From contig JASEVX010000003.1 in NCBI GenBank assembly GCA_031761405.1, forward strand, positions 145,134,350-145,198,349: DNA of 64,000 nt, given 5' to 3'. Positions within the stretch are counted from its first letter, which is position 1, and each line of letters opens with the position of its first letter. Of this stretch, positions 47,832 to 59,154 are shown piece after piece. The DNA is from Serripes groenlandicus. Its lineage: Eukaryota > Mollusca > Bivalvia > Cardiida > Cardiidae. The notes below the pieces were generated by a model, which ran no database searches, was not told the origin of the DNA, and saw nothing but the letters and a program-made list of their open reading frames with translations. The position numbers were made by a program, and so were the translations under genes.

Positions 47832-48044
47832 TTAACTCTTTCAGCGCCGAATTGTTTAAAGTAGACTCTTCCTTGTTCAAAATCGGGCGACTCCATTTCT
47901 CATGTAATAAAAGCTTTGACTATTTTGATAAATAAAAGGCAAACAATGCTGATTTCAGGTGATACAGCTCGTTACGAGCTGACTCACCTGACTGAGTATT
48001 GTTTGCAAAAACCTCAATATTGCCTTCGGCGCTGAAAGAGTTAA
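47832..48044. mobile_element. piggyBac-like MITE (family 2), complete
   Basis: Termini TTAACTCTTTCAGCGCCGAA and TTCGGCGCTGAAAGAGTTAA form a perfect 20-bp inverted repeat. The core has CAGCTCGTTACGAGCTG, a perfect palindrome. Confidence 0.9.
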
Positions 48045-48380
48045 GTAACAAAAGATGTAAAAACACTTTTCTCTGTAGGGGTAAATCGTGCAATAAATTA
48101 TTCAGTTAGATCGACATAGTAAGGTAATAAATGTGACAGGGACACTCAAATCTATGCTGCGTAATAACAAACACGACCTCAGACTGTTTTTAAAATAATT
48201 TGGCGATTCCCATACAAATTGACTTTTTCATTCATCTATAGGCCGTACAAAACCTCCTCCTACGGCACTAGGAAAGAAAGAATAAATTCGGGCATTATTG
48301 CGAAGTGATCAAATATCGGCCAACATTACAGAATATGTTATTGGTCATGGGTAAATAACTGGGAACAGATAAAACAAATG

Positions 48381-48458
48381 TTGGCCGAGCCGGGGTTCGA
48401 ACTCACAACCCCTGTATTTACAGCCCGTGTCGCTATAGACTGAGCTATCGTGGCTCCG
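48381..48458 (-). mobile_element. tRNA-Asp-type SINE head, minus strand
   Basis: GTTGGCCGAGCCGGGGTTCG (B box in reverse) and CTGAGCTATCGTGGCTC (A box in reverse). The anticodon region is altered to TGTAAATA on the minus strand. The body is absent. Confidence 0.75.
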
Positions 48459-48509
48459 ATAATTAGAATGGGTTCCCATGTAGATCCTTAGCTACACGTG
48501 TCGCACATT

Positions 48510-48736
48510 AACCCTTTCCCAAATACAGACGTTTTCTGACGAATCTGCAGCAGACGATTTTTGAAAACATTGTGGCAAAAGGCGAAACTGCTCATAATGA
48601 GCAATATCTCCTTTTGCCACAATGTTTTCAACTTCATTCAATAATTAAAGTTTTATTTATATACGTTTTCCATATTGTTATCTAGATGTTTTCAAAGTCA
48701 ACCGCTGAAAAAATTATTGTTTGTGGGAAAGGCTTA
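48510..48736. mobile_element. piggyBac-like MITE (family 3)
   Basis: TTAACCCTTTCCCAAATACA ... GTGGGAAAGGCTTAA; core GCGAAACTGCTCATAATGAG followed by CAATATCTCC. Confidence 0.8.
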
Positions 48737-48822
48737 ATTAGAAGTGTTGTCATAGGACACGGCTCATCTATTAGTAACGAGCGAGGGAGTGGCCTCCCCT
48801 TTCTTCACGGAATCCAAATATC

Positions 48823-49090
48823 CTTTCCCACTTACAACACATATACAGCAGACGAGTTACAAAACATGAAAGCAAAATTACGGAAAATCTATCTATCTAA
48901 ATTTGAAAACGTATTGACCAAAAAATTGAAGAACAATTATTACAGAAAGTATAATCACTGAATAGTGTTGAAAACATTGTGGTAAACGAAACTTTTGCTC
49001 ACTATGAGCAATTTCTCCTTTTGCCTGAATGTCCTCTAAAGTCGTCTTCTACTGAAGCGTCGTAATGCGTCTGCAGATGAGCATCGTTAA
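48823..49090. mobile_element. piggyBac-like MITE (family 3), diverged
   Basis: CCTTTCCCACTTACAACACA, CAGCAGACGAGTTACAAAAC, GCTCACTATGAGCAATTTCT, AAAGTCGTCTTCTACTGAAG. Confidence 0.65.
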
Positions 49091-49284
49091 TTATACATGT
49101 ATATACATTTTTTACACCGCTGGATGGTTTATGTCCAATTGCTTCACTTCTATAATTTATAAAAGATACGTCACATACATGTATATCATAAAAGTAAAAC
49201 TCAGGCACAGACTTGTTTCAATTTAAGATACAAAAATACAATACGATAATTAATGTAATACTGAATATGTACATACATTATTGA

Positions 49285-49490
49285 TACAACCGAAGCGAAT
49301 CCCTGCCAAACCATCCATTCTTAACGCTGGTGGACACTTCATTTAGTGTGCAATTAATGGGGACAGGTAGCCAGTTGCTGGAAAGTATGTTGTGTGGACT
49401 GCTGCTGTGTGAATATCACGAAACACATGGTAAGATGAACTGGCCGCCATGACATAACGTATAAGCTGTAATAAATCAACCCAATAATTC
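49285..49490 (+). mobile_element. tRNA-Asp-type SINE body, old copy
   Basis: AGGTAGCCAGTTGCTGGAAA, GTATGTTGTGTGGACTGCTG and AAGATGAACTGGCCGCCATG follow the family body; the head is unrecognisable. Confidence 0.65.
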
Positions 49491-49789
49491 AACATAAATT
49501 GAAAAGAGCGATTGCTGAAATTGAAATAAACGTATTTGAATGTGATGATTTTGTCAGTCTCAAATAGAATAGTTTGCTACAGAACAGAGAACAGTGGGGG
49601 GACGTATATCAGACTACACCACTGTACATGCTGGTGTCGGTAAACAGTATTCGCTAGGTGGCCTAAGATCATAGAAACAGGGACAGGAACTAGGACAGAC
49701 TAGTATTCCTATATAATTTCACATTCCCAGAAATAAAACCTCTTACCTACATTATAATCAGGTCAGTAGAGAGGCTACGCACAGTACTG

Positions 49790-50010
49790 TCATATATTTC
49801 GCTTAACGTCTGCTTCCAACACATGCCACATACAGAGCAGACGACTTTTAAGACGACTGCAGGACAAATGTACATATTTAAGAATAAAGTAGAAGGCATT
49901 GAACGAAAAAGAGAAATTTCTTTGCTGTTTGTCACACTGTTTTTGTTTCTAAAAATACCGTCTACCGCAGATTCGCCAAAGGGAGTCTGCATTTTGGGAA
50001 GGGAAATGTT
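49790..50010. mobile_element. piggyBac-like MITE (family 3), partial
   Basis: AGAGCAGACGACTTTTAAGA and AAATACCGTCTACCGCAGAT. Opposing open frames of 149 and 114 codons overlap here and are probably by-products of the inverted structure. Confidence 0.5.
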
Positions 50011-52782
50011 CAAACAAACTGAACATTCAGCAAAAACAGGAAGTTGTGCAGCTATAAAGCGTCGGCATTTCGTACCAAAGAGATCGAATGCGGTGATTAT
50101 CGGTTTCGGTGGCTTTTCAAAAACGAAGCGAGTATTGGTTAAGTGTCCAGGAGGCGGACATCGATAGTGATTAACATAAGCTTGTTTCACAACCAATGTA
50201 ACGTTAATAGTTGTTTTAACTTAAATACAGAAAATGAAACTCGAATGATTTCACGCTAAGACACCTCCACGTGATACCGATTCACATATGTCAACAACAC
50301 CGTGTTTTGCCAGACATAGCTGGTATTAAATACGGTATCCTATTAGAAACCGATATCAAAGATAAAACAATGGGTATTCACTATTCAGTCATTTGCGACC
50401 CATGTAGATCTAGATCTGCTTATACATAGACATTGTCGGATCAGGATCTGCACTGTTTGTCTTTCAAATATGTATAATTAGCAAGTCCTCTACAGGGAAG
50501 TCGAAATATTGATCAGACTTAAGAAGAGTTCTAGTCGATCTGTAACTATATAGATGTCAGTATGCTGAAGGGCTTTATTCCTACGCCGATTCTCATGGTG
50601 CAGATGGGATTGGAATAAAATCCTTGGAATCCACTCTCGGACTCTCTAGAGAGTTATGATAAACATATTATCTCTGTTTATAAAATGGATATATCATAAA
50701 TCAAACAATATAAGTGTAACTATCTTTGGATTTTATGAAGTCGGTACCATTAGGAAACGTTGCTTTCTGTTTACACCTCGCAGAGAACATTTAAGTTAAG
50801 GAGAACATGCTGAGTATGCATTTGAATTGATTGTTCCGCATATGTAAGATTAATTTATTCTTAAGTCACTCTGGTCCTTTGATCGCACTCCACTTGTTTT
50901 TCAGTTATTCTTATTTTCAGTTCGTAGGAAAGTTTATCATGGATCATCAGTGATATGTCTAGTATTGAAGGAACGTATTTTTGACTTTATTGTATTCGCT
51001 AACAGATCCGTAAAACTGTATGAGAAGCTCCTGAATAATTGATTCGTACAACAAGTCGACTGTGGACAAAAACGCAGAGTTCCTCTTTAATCCTCCTTCT
51101 CTGTAAGGTTTTGCGACGTTCCTAAAGCAAGATTATCGTAATTTAGAGTCTCAAACAAAACTGACAGTGGGCGTGTTGATTATGATAACGATGACGATTT
51201 AGATGCAGAGTTTGAATTGCCATTTCGTGACCGCAACCATTGTTCGCATGTTGTCGGGACCATTGCGTGACTAAATGTTGACTATGGACGATTATGCGGC
51301 AGCGTAGGCTGATCTAGATTGTCATTTAATGTCATTTATGATACAATTAAAAAAACGCCGAATTACCGATGGCGAAGTTTAATCCTAATGTATTCCTCTT
51401 CCCCATGGCATTTTCCTGGAATGGCCGATCTAGCGTTACTCGCGGGTACATAAACCTCTGCACCAAACCTAAATGTTAGCGATAATCATGGACTTATTTA
51501 ATTTGCCCTCGCCGTGCAGAGTTACATATTTGGCGAACATTGTGTTAGCTATACGTTCGTGTATATTAACACTTCCTATTAAACGGCGTTGCGTTAGATA
51601 AAACCGTCACGCGAGTTCAACTTTTGTACCACATGGTCGGGAGTCCTTGCAATGTTTGCTGTGAAGCTGTTAGAATGGAGAATTATCTATAAATAGTTCC
51701 CTAAACTACAGTACTTATCTCCCTTGTATGTCATTTTGATGGGCAAATATGATGAGCATTAATAGAGAATATGTTTTAAAAAAATGTGATAATTAGGAAA
51801 ACACCAAGGAATTTGAGGTTGTCAACCATATGTCGTTGCTGCCTTTGTATGATCTGATTATATCGACTTCTTGAATTAATTATTTTTTAATATAATTGTA
51901 TTTGTATTTCTTTAATCAACTTATATAGTAAATTTGCCTATAGAAAGGGCAGACAAGGGAGATAAGTATTGTATTTGTTGTGGGAACTTTGTTTCAGAGA
52001 TGATTCGTTAAGGAAGTCATGTGATTATTATGCACCTTTGATACATTATATTTTCACCGAGATTTGAAATGGAATTGTTTCATTGACCAAAAGCATAGCA
52101 ATGCAACTGTTTCACGTAAGTTCGCTGCTATCATCCACACGTAATGCCAATTCATATTGTACCAAGTAACACCAAAACAAAGCGTGAGATGATTTTGAGA
52201 CCAGTAAAGATCCAGACCAGCGTGTGCATCCACGCATTCTGATCAAGATCTGCCTTGATCACGATAAAGTCATATTTTGAAAGTCTGTAGGGTTGGTTTG
52301 GGTCCTAAGCCGACAATACAATTATACAATCTAACATTATCTGCTAATGGTCGTAATTAAAAAAACAACACGAATGGTGATTTATTTCTATGGTTCATTT
52401 GATACTGAATAAAGGCAATATATGAATTGAACATATTGTTTCAGAAATAGATAACGCACAGGTTGCAATTTCTTAAGAGTTAAAAAGCTCAAACGTTATA
52501 CTATAACATTGTAAGAGCAAAAGAAAAAAATGCTTAAACATTTTGTTCGCATTTTACTATTTCATCAACATTTGATAGTACACTGTGAAAACATTTTTTT
52601 AGTCTTATTTTAACTCGAACATTAATGGAACCTGTGAAATAGCATGGGGTGAACAACGAATGATACGTGTGGGAACACCTTCGGTCACAGGAAGATTCCG
52701 TGCCTTAGAAATTATAACTTACGATATCCCATTACGGGCAGTGTCCCGGGAGATTCATTTCCCCGCATCTAGCAAATATTTA
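50011..52782. other. Intron 1 sequence, longest stretch without strong repeats
   Basis: No exon was recognised on either strand. It includes the reversed copy of the 9350 segment (about 51498-51535) and a weak dispersed segment around 52185-52270. Confidence 0.5.
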
Positions 52783-53006
52783 ACCCTCATCCATATACAA
52801 CAAATCTGCAGCAGACGACTTTGAAAACGTCTAGACAAATATGGAAATTCACTATAAATGAATTAATAACTATTCAATTGATTTGAAAACTTTGTGGCAA
52901 AAGGAGAAATTGCTCGTTATGAAAAATTTCGTATTTTGCCACACTATCTCAACAGTTGTCGACTGCAAAAAGCATCAGAAAGCGTCTTCATGTAGGAAAG
53001 AGTTAA
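52783..53006. mobile_element. piggyBac-like MITE (family 3)
   Basis: TTAACCCTCATCCATATACA ... GTAGGAAAGAGTTAA; core GGAGAAATTGCTCGTTATGA; inner arm GCAGCAGACGACTTTGAAAA. Confidence 0.75.
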
Positions 53007-53280
53007 TAATACATCAATCATATAATAAGTCATACACCATTACCACTTTGTATCTAATATGTTTTTCTGTGAACATGAAATACATTACCAAATAAAGGAC
53101 GGAATGAGTCAGAAGTATTTCTTATGCAAATCTACTTTGCGGTGTGTTTTCTAACCGCCCAAACATCTGATGACTAGGCTTGTCAGAATAGTGGTGTACT
53201 CTAGATGTCATTGCAAAAAGGAACATGTTGTCTTTTGTAAAAAGTAAAGGTTCAAGTTGGCTTTTGTAAAAAGTGTAGAT

Positions 53281-53576
53281 TTCAAAATGCCCCAAAATGC
53301 AGCTGCGGCGATAGACATCTGCGTAATGTATCGACCAGATCAGCCTGCGCTTTCCGCGCAGACTGATCCGGTCTACACATTCCGCCTTAGGGGGATAGAT
53401 GTATAGAGTAGAGATTCCTGAAACAGAAAATCCACAGGAGCCGAAAAGTGTCTATCCGGTTAAGCCTGTGTGGCATGCTTAGGCTGATCCGGGTCGATAC
53501 TTTACGCAGAGTCCACAATGTTGATTTTCTCACGAGACGGCCTACACATTGATTATTGCAAAGCTACGTCCCTGAT
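53281..53576 (+). mobile_element. hAT-like MITE, long subfamily, left end incomplete
   Basis: TTCAAAATGCCCCAAAATGC on the left and ATTGCAAAGCTACGTCCCTG on the right. It contains GATCAGCCTGCGCTTTCCGC and CCGAAAAGTGTCTATCCGGT. Confidence 0.8.
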
Positions 53577-54958
53577 AATGTAAGTAATCTTGACCAGACT
53601 AAGCGGATTGATAGGCTGATCTATATCTACTTTCTTATGAAACCCAACAATTTAAAGAAATAATCATGCTTCGGTACATTGACTGAGAAAACCTAAATAC
53701 GTGGACTAGCGATTGGTGTATTAATAAACCTGCGAACAGCGAAGATCCGGGCCGGCCATCTAACCCCGGCTGGAGTCTCACCATCGCATTCACTGTCTGC
53801 GCACATGTCATACAGTCCTAGATGCAGTTTCTGACATATTCTCATTAGTTTTACGCCATTTTACATTAAGTTCACCCCGTTACTTGGAGTCATTAAGACC
53901 CCAAATAGTTAGACTAAGGGGCTGTATTGCATAATTGATCAGTGAATACAGGTTCTTCACTGTCCTCCACCAACAGTACACGCATCTTTGGTTTAACTTC
54001 AGGGTAAAACTACAAGGTTGGATCCACTATAGATGGTCTTTGTTTTGTGTCATTCTGGCGATTCGTTAAGGTCCTTTGTCGCCCGACGCGTATCAATCGT
54101 GTGAAAGGTTCTCGGTTTTTTTCTAAGCGAAAAATAAAATTGGATTATAATGTTATCCAGCATGCTAGCTTTTTACATTGACAAAGAAATGAAGCGGTGT
54201 TCTGCAAAAACCAACATTAACCTAATTATCTGACGTGTGGAAAAAACCTGCCTTGGCATTCATGCTTTAGGATCAAAATAAAAACTGCTTTACAGAAGTT
54301 TCTTTTCTTCTATGAGTAAATGGCGAACATTGCAGTGCCAGATCAGACTGTCCGGTGCTAGTCAATCTTGATCTACGTTTGTTACGATTGCCTTACGGAA
54401 TGTTTTTCACAGAGCCACAGCTCAATTGTATATTAATAGGTTCAAATTAAGCTGGAATGTTTCTATGTCTCTAAGGTTATAATGTATTCATTTATACCGA
54501 TTGTAAAGGATCTATTGATTCGTGCAAAAATACCACAAAACACTGCTAAACTGTAAACAAGTCATTGACCCGTAGGATGTATTGAATAGCCGTTCTTATA
54601 AACGTTTAAGCAAGCGGATTAAATAAACCATCTTGTGTTCAACAATGTATCTGAACAGCGTTTAAAGTTACAGAAATCTCACGTCCTGGTAAAATGCCAT
54701 TTCGCCGAGGTAAATTCCCAGGCAGAGACCGGCAAGTAACACAATATGTATTGATACGAGTACAGTCGCCATGGTATAATTACAGTGTAATTGAAAACCA
54801 CTTGATGCCGTATTTAATCGTTTTAAAGTTACTGAACATATTTTGTTTGCTTTAATTATACAGTTTAGTCCTTTATGAATTGTTTTGTTTGGAAGCTCTT
54901 CAAGCAGACTCTCCCTGCAACACATTGAAATACGTAAACTGAATGAAATGAATAACAG
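53577..54958. other. Intron 1 sequence before the 55-kb exon
   Basis: No exon or strong repeat was recognised. A 110-codon minus-strand frame (54668-55000) runs across the duplicated acceptor region and is not credible as a gene. Confidence 0.4.
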
Positions 54959-55023
54959 GTAATACCCATGTTTTATATATATTATACAGGTAATACCCAT
55001 GTTTTATATATATTATCTTTCAG
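54959..55023 (+). repeat. Tandem duplication at the 3' splice site of the GAF-A end exon
   Basis: The block beginning GTAATACCCATG, followed by an AT-rich run, occurs at 54959 and again at 54990. Each copy ends in CAG, the second as CTTTCAG at the real exon border. The upstream CAG (54987-54989) is a potential weaker acceptor and would read GTAATA next. Confidence 0.85.
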
Positions 55024-55113
55024 ATCCTGTCAGCCTATCTGTCCTACTGTGGTATTGCCATCTACAACGCCAAGATATTTGAAGCCTACAGCAGCGAGTA
55101 CGAAAGGAACAAG
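55024..55113 (+). CDS. PDE11: PDE11-type phosphodiesterase, internal exon: end of GAF-A and linker
   Basis: Thirty codons, phase 0 at both ends. It lies between acceptor TTATCTTTCAG and donor GTCAGT and encodes ILSAYLSYCGIAIYNAKIFE followed by AYSSEYERNK. This is the last helix of GAF-A (the AYL-CGIAI-NA pattern typical of PDE5/6/11) and the start of the linker helix to GAF-B; EYER is shared with PDE11A. It joins directly to the exon at 22269-22424, giving DDIK-ILSAYL, and to the exon at 57987, giving EYERNK-QLLEVV, with no missing or extra residue against the PDE11A pattern. The acceptor region is preceded by a tandem copy of about 31 bp (54959-54989) that also ends in CAG, so a decoy acceptor exists at 54989. 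Confidence 0.93.
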
Positions 55114-55164
55114 GTCAGTGCATGCATGTAATTGTCTGATGTATCTTGTCTGGTTTTTTTTTGG

Positions 55165-55330
55165 GGGGGATAGTGTTTTACGCCATTTTCAGCAATACTA
55201 TCACGACGTTTGCTGGGAGAGTTACCAGTACTACTGGTCAATTTATCCTGACAGCAGCATGTCCGTCGCAGTACTAGCCCCATAAACATTAACGCCAAAG
55301 AAAGAAAGCATTTACTGCCATGTGTAGCAC
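55165..55330 (-). mobile_element. SINE-C fragment, minus strand
   Basis: TTTTACGCCATTTTCAGCAA (tail), CACGACGTTTGCTGGGAGAG, TTACCAGTACTACTGGTCAA, TTTATCCTGACAGCAGCATG and GCATTTACTGCCATG follow SINE-C order in reverse. This copy shows the single-copy precursor of the 27-bp unit. Confidence 0.75.
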
Positions 55331-55744
55331 TTGGTAGGACACGGCCGGAAAGAAACTTCAACCTCTAAGAGAATCTTTGATTTCAAAATGAGTTCGAACT
55401 GTCTGGTGTCACAATTGCCATTTCTTCCGTTATGATAGTCTGAATAATTATTTTGAATGTTACAGTTCAGGCATGAAACACTTTTAATCGAAAACAAAAA
55501 GTTTAATAGCTAAAGGTGTTTTGCATCACATGTATATTTTAAACAAGGTTTAGTACACAATGTATGTTATTTGCATCTTTAAAGACAAGTGCCCTACATC
55601 ATATGAATCGGTTTAGCATGAATTCGAAATCAAACATAGTATCCATACATTTCAAGAATCAAATAAAGCAACCTATGGACAAATGTTAGACTAATAAATA
55701 TTAAAAAATATAAAAACATTCTAAAAGCGGACGATTTTCAATTG

Positions 55745-55830
55745 TTGACGTATTTCCCAGTAACCAAGTGGTTACGGCAAACACGTCGGGATCGAGATAT
55801 ACCAGGTTCGAACCTCATGGTCAGCTGGTG
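55745..55830 (+). mobile_element. tRNA-like relic
   Basis: ACCAAGTGGTTACGGC (A-box-like) and CCAGGTTCGAACCTC (B box) at tRNA spacing, but no closing acceptor stem. Confidence 0.45.
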
Positions 55831-56708
55831 AGCCACCAGCTAGTTAAGTAATACATTCCCGTTTTCCTGGTAAAAATGGATACACTTCATGAAGTAAATA
55901 TACACTGACGCCACTTAAGTCAGTCACTGATAAACAACCTCTTACTCTTACTATTAATGTAGTATTTATTTATTTTACAGTTGCGTCCTTTCAAGAAATG
56001 GGTTTTTTACTGTCTCAAATAATGAACTTATCGAAAAAATAAATTATTTTCTGATTGTTTGCTGTACCAAAGTTTTCAATGGCTTTCGATACAGGGTATA
56101 ACCACCAAACTTCTTCAGAGTACACACATGTAGATTTCCTAAGAAGCGTAGAAAATAAATAGTTCCAGATCAGGTAGTACATCCAAACATTGTGATCAAA
56201 ATCTGCACAGTTCAAATATTACTTACACAAGCTTGTTAGATGCTTCTGACAACTGGTGGGGTTTTTGATATGTCAAAGAAGACGTCTAGGCTGATCTGAA
56301 TCTTTACTGTTCAACAGGCTGTACCTTTATCCATGGATACACTCATATGTCTTAAGCGCTTAGGACTTGAAAACTCATTAAATTAGATAATCAACATACG
56401 CATTTGAAAACTGAGCTTATACCCCCTAAAGGATTCAAATATGGAAAAAATTAAGTTTATATGTTTTACGCGGGTATCTAGGTTAAAAAGGTCAGATGTC
56501 ACCCTCTTCATACTCTTTACAAAATTAATATCACCAATGGGAAAACAACTTGACATGTTGCGCCTCGGAATTGCAAAGATCAGAATGATGTTCGTACACT
56601 GTTTGTTTGATCAGCGTTTACCTTGTATGCGCTTCAATCGTTCAATCGTTCAATCATTCTTGAACCTTCTACAGAATAGGGGCATTGGTCTGTGTTTATA
56701 GTATGTTC

Positions 56709-57210
56709 TTAATTATAAATAGTTCATATGAGCACAGTCCGCGCATCTGCGTAATGTATCGACCAGATCAGCCTGCGCTGTCCGCGCAGACTGATCCGGC
56801 CGACACATTCCGTCTCAGGGGAATATATGTATAGAGTAATGATTCCTGAAACAGAAAATCCACAGGAGGCGAAACATGTATGTCAGAGTTAGCCAGAGTG
56901 GCATGCTTAGTCTGATCCGGGTCGATACTTTACGCGGATTCCACTTAATTATAAATAGTTCATATGAGCACAGTCCGCGCATCTGCGTAATGTATCGACC
57001 AGATCAGCCTGCGCTGTCCGCGCAGACTGATCCGGCCGAAACATTCCGTCTCAGTGGAATATATGTATAGAGTAATGATTCCTGAAACAGAAAATCCACA
57101 GGAGGCGAAACATGTATGTCAGGGTTAGCCAGAGTGGCATGCTTAGTCTGATCCGGGTCGATACTTTACGCGGATTCCACAATGTTGGTTTTCTCGTGGA
57201 ACGGCTCACA
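56709..57210 (+). mobile_element. hAT-like MITE, tandemly duplicated (236-bp period)
   Basis: TTAATTATAAATAGTTCATA occurs at 56709 and 56945, and each copy continues through GATCAGCCTGCGCTGTCCGC to CTTTACGCGGATTCCAC. The two copies differ at only a few bases. Only the second has the full right end (GTTGGTTTTCTCGTGGAACG plus GCTCA). Confidence 0.9.
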
Positions 57211-57986
57211 TAAAGTGTCTCATCATCATGAGTCAAGTCACATGAAATCAGGCCTTCAGAGCGTTTACAGCAATATTGCAATATTTACAGTCAGTTGTAA
57301 CCGTTCTCCTTACTTACAGGATCAGTTTTTACATTCATTGCTAACGGGGTAGAGCCTGATCAGAATGCACGGAGGGGCATGCTGATCTGGTGGCATTTGT
57401 CTGGTCTCACAATCACGATTGTCGGATTGTGTGTGAAGTATCTAACCATAAACCATAGAAACATCAGATTGCCTTTGATCTTCATAATTAGCCGTATCAA
57501 GAACCATGTGAATATTACAATTATTCCAGATTATTGCATCTGTATGGAAAAATAATCATTGTGCTAAGGGAGTTATTTGTGCAGGTACCTGAGCATGCTT
57601 AAATACCACCGACCATTCAATCAACATTTCCAAGGGGCGATATCGAGATCGCAGTCTCATCAAGTCATCGTCCATCGCGTCTGGTCCGTTCCATATCGAA
57701 CTTCGTTTTCTAGTACACTCAAATGTGTCTGAACAATTTGCAGATGGCTGCAAACTACAAGTCAAATAAAGAAGAAAATGTTATTTTGGTTAATCTTCAA
57801 GTGGCTGCTTAATACAAGTTGGATGCATAAGAAAGGGGACGGCTAAAAATAGCTTGGCTGTATAAGCATCTAAGCTAGCATTCTAATTGAATATGTCACG
57901 GTGGGGATGCCCTAAATGGATAGCAAAGTTGTCTACAGCTACGTACAGCGGAAATACTTGTAAACTTGTTTCTTTATTTTATGCAG

Positions 57987-58124
57987 CAACTTCTAGAGGT
58001 AGTCCATGATTTGTTCGAGGAACAAACGTCACTAGACGATGTTATTCTCAAGATAATGCAACGAGCCCAGGTGTTGTTGAAGTGTGAAAGGTGTTCTGTT
58101 CTTCTGAAGGATCCAACATCGGAG
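57987..58124 (+). CDS. PDE11: PDE11-type phosphodiesterase, internal exon: start of GAF-B
   Basis: Forty-six codons, phase 0 at both ends, between acceptor TTTATTTTATGCAG and donor GTAAGG. It encodes QLLEVVHDLFEEQTSLDDVI, then LKIMQRAQVLLKCERCSVLL, then KDPTSE. This is the N-terminal helix and first strand of GAF-B; LLEVV-DLFEEQT-L and KIM-RAQ-LLKCERCSVLL are very close to PDE11A and less like PDE5, which is the main reason for the PDE11 call. The acceptor could also be read three bases earlier, adding one Gln, but the placement used matches PDE11A in length. The donor end is followed by two further copies of the exon's last 24 bases and donor (see the repeat at 58101-58257). Use of those donors would add 43 or 100 bases and shift the frame into the next exon, so the first donor is taken as the functional one. 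Confidence 0.93.
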
Positions 58125-58257
58125 GTAAGGTTCGTCTATCGTTCTTCTGAAGGACCCAACATCCGAGGTAAGGATTTAATTGATGAGTTCGTCTATTGTA
58201 CTTCTGAAGGACCCAACATCGGAGGTAAGGATTTAATTGATGAGTTTGTCTATCGTT
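58101..58257 (+). repeat. Triplicated exon end plus 5' splice site
   Basis: The unit starting CTTCTGAAGG and containing GGAGGTAAGG or CGAGGTAAGG occurs at 58101, 58144 and 58201. Units two and three are 57 bp and share the trailer ATTTAATTGATGAG; the first lacks that 14-bp trailer, giving 43-bp spacing. Each unit carries a GAG/GTAAGG donor (58125, 58168, 58225). Confidence 0.9.
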
Positions 58258-58457
58258 TTCCAGCGACGAATTCCCCAAAGTAGAGTTTTACATGTTCAAA
58301 AAAGGGCGACCTCATGTTTCATGTTATATCAGTTTTTGACTATTTCTAAAAGGCAACCAATGCTGAGTTCATGTAAGACAACTCGTTACGAACTGACTCA
58401 CCTGAATATATATTGTTTGTGAAAACCTCAATTTTGCCTTTTGCGTCGAGAAGGAAT
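58250..58457. mobile_element. piggyBac-like MITE (family 2), degenerate
   Basis: CCAAAGTAGAGTTTTACATG, TTCATGTAAGACAACTCGTT, ACGAACTGACTCACCTGAAT and AACCTCAATTTTGCC follow the 47832 copy with many changes. Confidence 0.65.
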
Positions 58458-59029
58458 AAACGAAGATCAAAGTTCATTTTCATTCGAGCTCTTAACAATT
58501 AACTTCTGTGAGCCAGTAATGAGATCCATTGATACAAAATATATCAGACAGCAACATTCTGGACTGATACAAATTGTCGATGACAGGCTGTCAAATAACA
58601 AAAGAAAGCTGAAGGAAGCTAGAATCAAACTGGAGTAATTTAAGTATACATAATGCCAACGGTATTCGTCACCTTCATTATCCAATAGTTCTTTACAGAA
58701 AGTATCATAAGTTTATGTAAATATATTTCGGATGTTCACTAAGCTATTCTTATTGTGAACCTTTTCCTTTCGACATACCAACTATTTATCTGACATATTG
58801 TATAGGTACATATATATATTTATTTACTTTTCTATTATCCTTATTATTCCACTCTGAAAATGGTTACATACAAATTAAGTCGATGATTGCCTATAAATGA
58901 TTGAATTTAATTCTAACACAAATAGGTATGAGCCACGTACACTGAAGACTGGGGTATTTCAGTGAAAACATGTTAGACACTTTGTCTCACCAGAGCTTGC
59001 CGCTTCTTATAAAGTAAATTCAAATTGTC

Positions 59030-59140
59030 TTTACACACCGTGTGTATCTGTGTCCACAATGGGGGTGTATTCGGATTGTCCGAACACACCGAGTGTATCT
59101 GTGTCCACAATGGGGGTGTATTCAAATTGACCTTAACCCA
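59030..59140. repeat. 56-bp tandem duplication
   Basis: GTGTATCTGTGTCCACAATG plus GGGGTGTATTC occurs twice, followed by a partial third start (CCCACCGAGTGC). Confidence 0.9.
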
Positions 59141-59154
59141 CCGAGTGCTAGTCA

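Larger units (their letters stand above)
22425..55023 (+). other. Giant intron (about 32.6 kb) of the PDE11-type gene, phase 0
   Basis: It starts with GTAAGA and ends with CTTTCAG, and separates two exons that are contiguous in the protein. It contains the 46-bp, 27-bp and 57/60-bp tandem arrays, an Asp-type SINE inserted in an array, both Ser-type and SINE-C elements, and numerous MITEs. No other exon was recognised inside it on either strand. More than a quarter of its length is tandem array. Confidence 0.85.
55114..57986 (+). other. Intron 2 of the PDE11-type gene, phase 0
   Basis: About 2.9 kb from GTCAGT to TATGCAG. It holds a minus-strand SINE-C fragment (55165-55330), a tRNA-like relic (about 55745-55830) and a tandemly duplicated hAT-like MITE (56709-57210). 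A short segment at 57355-57420 with the motifs GATCAGAATGCACG and GCATGCTGATCTGG resembles 52185-52270 and looks like another dispersed repeat. Nothing coding was seen. Confidence 0.85.

Noticed and set aside
49747..50196. Opposite-strand open frames of 149 and 114 codons
   Set aside because: They overlap on both strands and include part of an inverted-repeat MITE, which readily gives mirrored frames.
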